Source: Volutella citrinella (taxonomy: Eukaryota; Ascomycota; Sordariomycetes; Hypocreales; Nectriaceae). From it: a stretch of DNA of 64,000 nt. The notes beneath the pieces were generated by a model. That model was not told where the DNA came from. It saw nothing but the letters and a program-made list of their open reading frames with translations, and did no database searches. The stretch spans positions 2,232,001-2,296,000 of the forward strand of contig JAWZSP010000004.1 of the NCBI GenBank assembly GCA_034401135.1. The letters run 5' to 3'. Position numbers and translations under genes: made by a program. Positions 58,983-64,000 of the stretch are shown piece by piece. The stretch's first letter is position 1. The number at the start of each line of letters is the position of its first letter.

Positions 58983-61031
58983 TCAGCTCGTCAAGACATT
59001 CCACAGCGCATCCTTGTCCACGAAGTCGTGGTGGATGAGGTTGACGAGCCAGTACTCGCCCTGAATACCGGTGAGCAGCTTCTCGCTGTCTGATCCGCGG
59101 CCATACACCTTGGCCCACTCGCCCCAGATGCCAAAGGCCTCTTCGCACCAGGCCTTGAAGCTGACCTCCTCGATGATCGTGGGCGTGATGATCTCCTTGC
59201 CCGGGAAGACGCCCCAGGTGACGGCGTTTGTGCTGGTGCTCTCTTGCGTCTCACTGTTGGCCGGAGCGGCGCCGCCATTGCTGTTGTCCGACGACACGAA
59301 GTCGCCGCGGGCGTTGCCGGAGTAGAAGCAGACAACCTCGCGCAGCTCAGGGGTGGCGAGCTTGGCCTGGAGGGCCTTCCACTCAGCGGCAGGGATGAAG
59401 AACTCGACAAACGGCTTCTGGAAGACGTAGCCGTGGGGCGGACCCCAGCCAAAGGTTGAGTCATCGGACCGTAGGCCGTTAACGGCGGGTTGGGAGGCGA
59501 CAGTCCACCAGCCCTTGGAGTTGAGCTGCACGAGATGGGGCTGGATGGTGGAACTCTCGGCCAGCAGCTCCTCCTCGCTCCACGGGATTGCGGAGAGCTG
59601 GCCCTGGACGTGCTTGACAAAGAGCTCGTTGATGTCGTCCCGGGTCTTGGGGTGACCCCACAGCCTCACGGCCTGCGTCACAGACATGTGGAGGCTTACG
59701 CCGTAACCGTCAATCTCGCCATAGGCGGGAGAGCGAGCATCGCCGAAGCGGCCGTTGGGGAAGTCGTCCCAAGTCGCCTCGCGGCCAAGGACACCCTCGC
59801 CCTCGGAGATGGCCAGGGTGTTGGCCCGGGTGTTGACAGGGTCGGCGCGTACACCGGCTTCTTGCCCGTTCGCCTCCCATTCGGGGTGGGTGGGAGGTCG
59901 ATCGCCGACAATAACACGGTTATGGGGATCAGACGCGACGGAGGAGTGGCGTCGCGATGCCCGAGAACGGGAGCTGCTGACCGCGGCTAGGATGTTGGCG
60001 TTGCCGTTGATTTGAAGGGCAGGGACGGCGATGGAGTCGTCGACAACAACGGCTTCCTCGTCCTCTGGAGGGTCAGGGATGAGCTTGGTTCGCTCGAGGA
60101 TAAAGGACACAGCCTTCTCCAGGTTCAGAGTGTAGAAGTGGAAACCCTTGGGGCCCTTGGGGCTGGAGTCCTTGTCCTTGATCTGCTTGACCTGCTCCAC
60201 GAGCTCGCTGACAATGTCGACACCAACCATCTTGACTCGCTCGTCGTCACCCTTGACGACTGTGAGGCGCTCCATGATGTTGTCAGGGATCTTGGCATGG
60301 CTCAGCTTGGTCGTGCGCTTGATCATCTGGTAGCTCTGGATGGGCATGAGCCCGGGAATAATTGGGATCGACTTCAACGCGCCGCTGGGGTGGGTTCGGA
60401 GCTTGTCCTCAAAGTTCTCGTATGCCTTGATATCGAAGAAGAGCTGCGTCATGATGAAGTCGGCACCGGCCTGGACCTTGTCGACGAGGTAGGGGAGGTC
60501 GTGCTCCAAGCTCTGGCCGAGGGGATGGCTCTCCTCGGCATGTCCCTCTGGGTACGCGGCCACGCCAATGCAGAAGTAGTCGCCGTGCGTCTTGCGGATG
60601 TATTTAACCAGGTCGGCGGCCCAGTTGAAGTCCTGGCCGCCGTCGTCGTCGGAATCCTCAGGGGAGAGGTACTCGGATCGTCTCGGGGGGTCACCGCGGA
60701 GGGCAAGGATGTTGCGGATGCCCAATGCCTTTGCGTCTTCGAGGGCCTTGTCGATGAGCTTTCGGCTCATGTTGGTGCAGGTGAGGTGGAGGCAGGTGGT
60801 CATGCCGAGCTCGCGCTGGCACAGCTCGGCCAGCTCCAGCGACTTTGACGAGGTGCTGCCGCCGGCGCCCCAGGTGACGCTGACGAACAAGGGGCGGAGG
60901 GCGCGCTCCATCCTTTGGAGTCGATCGCGGAGGTTGGCGAAGCCCATTGCCGTCTTGGGGGGGAAGAACTCGAGGGAGAAGTAGTTGCCATCGGCCGGCA
61001 GGGCGGCGATGCGGTCCGTGATCTTGTCCAT
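58983..61031 (-). CDS. met12: methylenetetrahydrofolate reductase, Met12 type
   Basis: Reduces 5,10-methylenetetrahydrofolate to 5-methyltetrahydrofolate with FAD and NAD(P)H, feeding methionine synthesis in the cytosol. Single exon, 682 residues. The N-terminal TIM-barrel catalytic domain (1-320) shows NYFSLEFFPPKT (Glu of the active site), VTWGAGGST, CLHLTCTNM, NILALRGDPPR, IGVAAYPEGHAE, GADFIMTQLFFD and PIIPGLMPIQSY. A variable linker (about 340-430) with Ser/Arg-rich sequence precedes the regulatory domain, which carries TWDDFPNGRFGDARSPAYGE and TWGVFPGKEI. FFPPKT and WGAGGS place it with yeast Met12 rather than Met13. The frame is open for 89 codons upstream, but the Met at 61031 (MDKITDRIAALPADG) begins right at the conserved domain. 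Confidence 0.94.
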   Translation of the reverse strand: MDKITDRIAALPADGNYFSLEFFPPKTAMGFANLRDRLQRMERALRPLFVSVTWGAGGSTSSKSLELAELCQRELGMTTCLHLTCTNMSRKLIDKALEDAKALGIRNILALRGDPPRRSEYLSPEDSDDDGGQDFNWAADLVKYIRKTHGDYFCIGVAAYPEGHAEESHPLGQSLEHDLPYLVDKVQAGADFIMTQLFFDIKAYENFEDKLRTHPSGALKSIPIIPGLMPIQSYQMIKRTTKLSHAKIPDNIMERLTVVKGDDERVKMVGVDIVSELVEQVKQIKDKDSSPKGPKGFHFYTLNLEKAVSFILERTKLIPDPPEDEEAVVVDDSIAVPALQINGNANILAAVSSSRSRASRRHSSVASDPHNRVIVGDRPPTHPEWEANGQEAGVRADPVNTRANTLAISEGEGVLGREATWDDFPNGRFGDARSPAYGEIDGYGVSLHMSVTQAVRLWGHPKTRDDINELFVKHVQGQLSAIPWSEEELLAESSTIQPHLVQLNSKGWWTVASQPAVNGLRSDDSTFGWGPPHGYVFQKPFVEFFIPAAEWKALQAKLATPELREVVCFYSGNARGDFVSSDNSNGGAAPANSETQESTSTNAVTWGVFPGKEIITPTIIEEVSFKAWCEEAFGIWGEWAKVYGRGSDSEKLLTGIQGEYWLVNLIHHDFVDKDALWNVLTS

Positions 61032-61822
61032 GGCTGCGAGCGGCACGGGCTGCGAGCCTATGAGGAGAGTGTAAGAAGCGTCGTCTTTCCTGTCCTTGTC
61101 GCCGGGATATACGAGATGATGGGGGGTTCGCTCCGCGGCCGATGGTGGATGGATGGCGGGGTTTGGTGGATGCGTCCGTCCCGCTCTGTCTGGGGCGGAA
61201 CTGTGATGACCGGCGGTTGCACAGGCGGCGTCGCAGTTGCAGACGGCAGAACCACGACGGAGGATTTGTGTTCCGTGATGATATCGATGCAATGTCAACG
61301 AGGCCCCGAGGTCCGTCGCCCTTGGCTAGATCCTCAAAGTCGTCCTTCGCCGTCCACGTGCCGGGCCCTCGCCGGGCGTCGAGTTTTGTTGGCGGGGCAT
61401 TTTCCCACAGCGGGGTCCGTTCTCGGGTTAGCGACGGGCGATGACGCAGAATTTCTGGGTGCGTTACCACCGAAGGCAGCACTAACGCCTTGCCGTACCT
61501 CAGAGCCGATCCTGAGCGGCACCTGCAATTACAGGGCAGACAGACCTACTAGTAGCCCCTGCAGCCGGTGAGGTACTCGGCCACTAGAGGCGTGCCATGT
61601 ACCCGTCTTGCAGGCTGCAGGGCCCAGGCTCGCCTACGGGATGTGGTAAGGATAACCTTGGGTACCTTAAGCGCTGCCGCGTCCCAGGTACCAGGCTGGC
61701 CCGAGCTCTCACGTTTTGCGCGCGCCAGGGCATCCATCCGCCAAGGCTTCAAGTCGCAGTTGTTTGCATACAACAAATCATCCCATCCCGTTGATGCTCC
61801 CACGCATCATGCCGACGAGCCC
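61032..61822. other. divergent promoter region of MTHFR and mitochondrial LeuRS genes
   Basis: About 0.8 kb between two start codons facing apart. Both flanking frames extend some way into it without stops, which makes the exact starts slightly uncertain. No separate gene was seen. Confidence 0.55.
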
Positions 61823-64000
61823 ATGCCGCTGCTTCACGGAAGGCTCATAACCTGTGCCGGCGCCCGCCGAGCTCTGCCGGGCTTGGCCACCTCTGCGCGC
61901 GGCGCAATTCGACCGTGTCTGCCTCGGACGATCCCGATCACGAGCAGCCTCGCACACTCTCGACGATGGTATGCTGTCGACCTGCCCGCGCTCGACAAGA
62001 AATGGCGACAGAAGTGGAAGGACGGAGATGCGCAAGATGAGGCGTCCCTGACGTCTGCCGAGGCTGGGAACAAAAAGAAGCATTACCTTCTGCCCATGTT
62101 CCCGTATCCTTCCGGCATCCTTCATCTGGGCCACCTCCGGGTCTACTCCATCACCGACGTCGTCGCCCGATACCGAGCGCTCAAAGGAGAGAATGTTATG
62201 CTGCCAATGGGCTGGGATGCATTTGGTCTCCCTGCCGAGAATGCTGCGCTTGAGCGAGGCATTGCCCCGGGACCCTGGACTAGGAGCAACATCGCCAAGA
62301 TGAAGGAGCAGTTGGATATTATGAACAGTAGTTGGAATTGGGACCGGGTGAGACGCCTCCAAATGGCTTCTGGCATAGAATCCAACGATTGGAAGCGGAC
62401 CGTCAGCTAACGAGCTGTCTACAAACAGGAAATCACGACGTGCGATGCCGACTTCTACAAACACACCCAGAAGCTCTTCCTGATGCTGCACGAGCGCGGC
62501 CTTGCTTACCAGGCCGAAGCCGAGGTCAATTATGACCCAGTCGACAAAACCGTCCTAGCGAATGAACAGGTTGATGCCAATGGATGCTCGTGGAGGTCTG
62601 GTGCCAAGGTCGAGAAGCGCAAACTGAAGCAGTGGTTCTTCCGCATCTCCGAGTTCCGCGAGGCCCTGCTGCAGGACCTCGACGTCCTGGCAAAGAATAA
62701 CGCATGGCCGGAACGAGTTCTCACGCAGCAGAGGAACTGGCTCGGAAAGTCGACTGGAGCTGCGGTCAAGTTTCCAGTGCTGGCTATTGGCCATGACATC
62801 AAGACTGCCATCGAGGTCTTTACAACTCGACCCGATACCCTCTTCGGCGTTCAGTACCTCGCTCTTGCATCTACCCATCCAATTGTGGTAGATCTTGCCA
62901 AGAAGGATCGTGAACTGCAAGCCTTCTTGGGTACCTTGCCGGGTCTCGCACCAGACTCCAAGGTCGGCTACCTGCTGCCTCACCTTCGGGCCATCAACCC
63001 GCTCGCGTACCACGAGGAGACGCCCGAAACATCCAAAGTGTCGCTTCCGGTCTATGTAGCTCCATATGTCCTAGGGGACTACGGAGAAGGTGCTGTCATG
63101 GGCGTCCCTGGCCATGACGTCCGGGATCATGCGTTCTGGAGACAACACCACGATGACCAGCCAGTTCGCCATGTCCTCACTGCCTCGGAGAACGAGACCG
63201 CAAGGGCAGCAAAGGACGAGCCATTCACCGAACACGGCTTCATGACGGAGCATAGCGGCATCTACAAGGGGAAGCCGTCTGCTGAGGCCGGAGAGATGAT
63301 TGTGAAGATGCTCGAGACTGCGGAACTGGCCAAACCTGTTGAGAAATGGCGCCTTCGGGACTGGCTCATCAGCCGCCAACGATACTGGGGCACTCCCATC
63401 CCGATAGTTCACTGCGATTCCTGCGGCCAGGTGCCGGTACCCGATGAGCAGCTCCCCGTTGAGCTTCCCCAGGTCGACGGCCACTGGGCTGAAGGCCGGA
63501 CCGGGAACCCATTGGAATCGACGCCAGAGTTCGTCAACACCGAGTGTCCCAAGTGCAAGGGCCCTGCTCGAAGAGATACCGACACAATGGACACCTTTGT
63601 CGACTCGAGCTGGTACTATGCCCGGTTTGTCGACCCTCACAACATGGACGAGCCCTTTTCACCAGAAGCAGGCAGACTCCTGCCTGTCGATACCTATCTC
63701 GGTGGCATCGAGCATGCGATCCTGCATCTCCTTTACGCGCGCTTCTTCTACAAGTTTCTTGCTACCACCCCACTACTCCCTCAGTACTCGGAAGAGAATC
63801 CGCAGCCTGCCGAGCCGTTCAAGCGCCTCATCACCCAGGGAATGGTCCACGGCAGAACCTACATCGACCCAGCCAACGGCAAGTTCCTCAAGCCAGAGGA
63901 GGTGGATCTTCAAGACCCGGAGAAGCCTCGAGTCGTGTCCACTGGCGAAATTGCCACTGTTTCCTTTGAGAAGATGTCAAAGTCCAAGTACAACGGAGTC
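61823..64000 (+). CDS. leu-5: mitochondrial leucyl-tRNA synthetase, 3' end outside window
   Basis: Class I aminoacyl-tRNA synthetase charging mitochondrial tRNA-Leu; the Neurospora gene is leu-5 and the yeast gene NAM2, whose product also helps splice group I introns. Exons 61823-62347 and 62429-64000 (continues). The first about 45 residues are rich in Arg, Ala and Ser without acids and form a mitochondrial presequence. The HIGH motif is [16 protein letters not shown] (HLGH at 101-104), followed by [19 protein letters not shown]. The editing domain shows [17 protein letters not shown] and [43 protein letters not shown] and [19 protein letters not shown] follow. The KMSKS loop is intact at 63972-63986. 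About the last third of the protein lies outside the window. Bacterial-type LeuRS features support the mitochondrial assignment. Confidence 0.95.

Overview
The window is nuclear DNA of a filamentous ascomycete, most likely a Sordariomycete; placement in Hypocreales is a guess from protein style and not shown by the sequence. The evidence is spliceosomal introns of about 50-140 nt with GTRNGT donors and CTAAC/CTRAC branch sites, CT-rich leaders, closely packed genes on both strands, and fungal markers: an AspB/Cdc3-type septin, a GT15 mannosyltransferase, a fungal Zn2Cys6 regulator and an LCCL membrane protein. I found 18 protein genes and one tRNA gene. Sixteen protein genes are complete and two run off the ends (the ubiquitin hydrolase on the left and the leucyl-tRNA synthetase on the right). 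No transposon, CRISPR, rRNA gene or secondary-metabolite cluster was recognised. All exon joins were made by eye and checked for reading-frame continuity.

Layout. 1-3061 (-): MATH-USP ubiquitin hydrolase of the Ubp15/USP7 type, 3' end missing. 5308-6890 (+): mitochondrial dehydrogenase kinase of the PDK/BCKDK type. 7595-8965 (-): septin. 9871-12691 (+): PWP2, small-subunit processome. 12810-14318 (-): questin-oxidase/AflY-like protein. 15628-16751 (-): NAP/SET-type histone chaperone. 18025-18843 (+): CutC-family protein. 19079-21439 (-): secreted alkaline phosphatase. 24272-25739 (-): QTRT2-like subunit of queuine tRNA-ribosyltransferase. 26662-28713 (+): LCCL-domain membrane protein. 29324-30106 (+): alpha/beta-hydrolase-fold protein without the usual nucleophile. 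30245-32910 (-): gamma-tubulin complex component, GCP5-like. 33451-33532 (-): tRNA-Ser(UGA). 33869-35276 (+): GT15 alpha-1,2-mannosyltransferase. 35766-36923 (-): WDR83/Morg1-like WD40 protein. 37841-40777 (-): Zn2Cys6 transcription factor. 40778-54029: a gene-poor stretch of 13 kb. 54030-55056 (+): PQ-loop protein (Any1-like). 56998-58240 (+): fungal protein of unknown function. 58983-61031 (-): Met12-type methylenetetrahydrofolate reductase. 61823-64000 (+): mitochondrial leucyl-tRNA synthetase, 3' end missing.

Most genes are housekeeping functions (ubiquitin turnover, mitochondrial metabolism and translation, ribosome biogenesis, cytoskeleton, chromatin, tRNA modification, one-carbon metabolism, protein glycosylation) with no operon-like logic. 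The most unusual points are the 13 kb interval upstream of the Zn2Cys6 regulator, the hydrolase-fold protein whose GxSxG elbow reads GFGQG, two GCACGTGTG sites upstream of the alkaline phosphatase, and a stop-free 105-nt intron in the unknown gene at 56998. I did not see a clear new multi-gene system.
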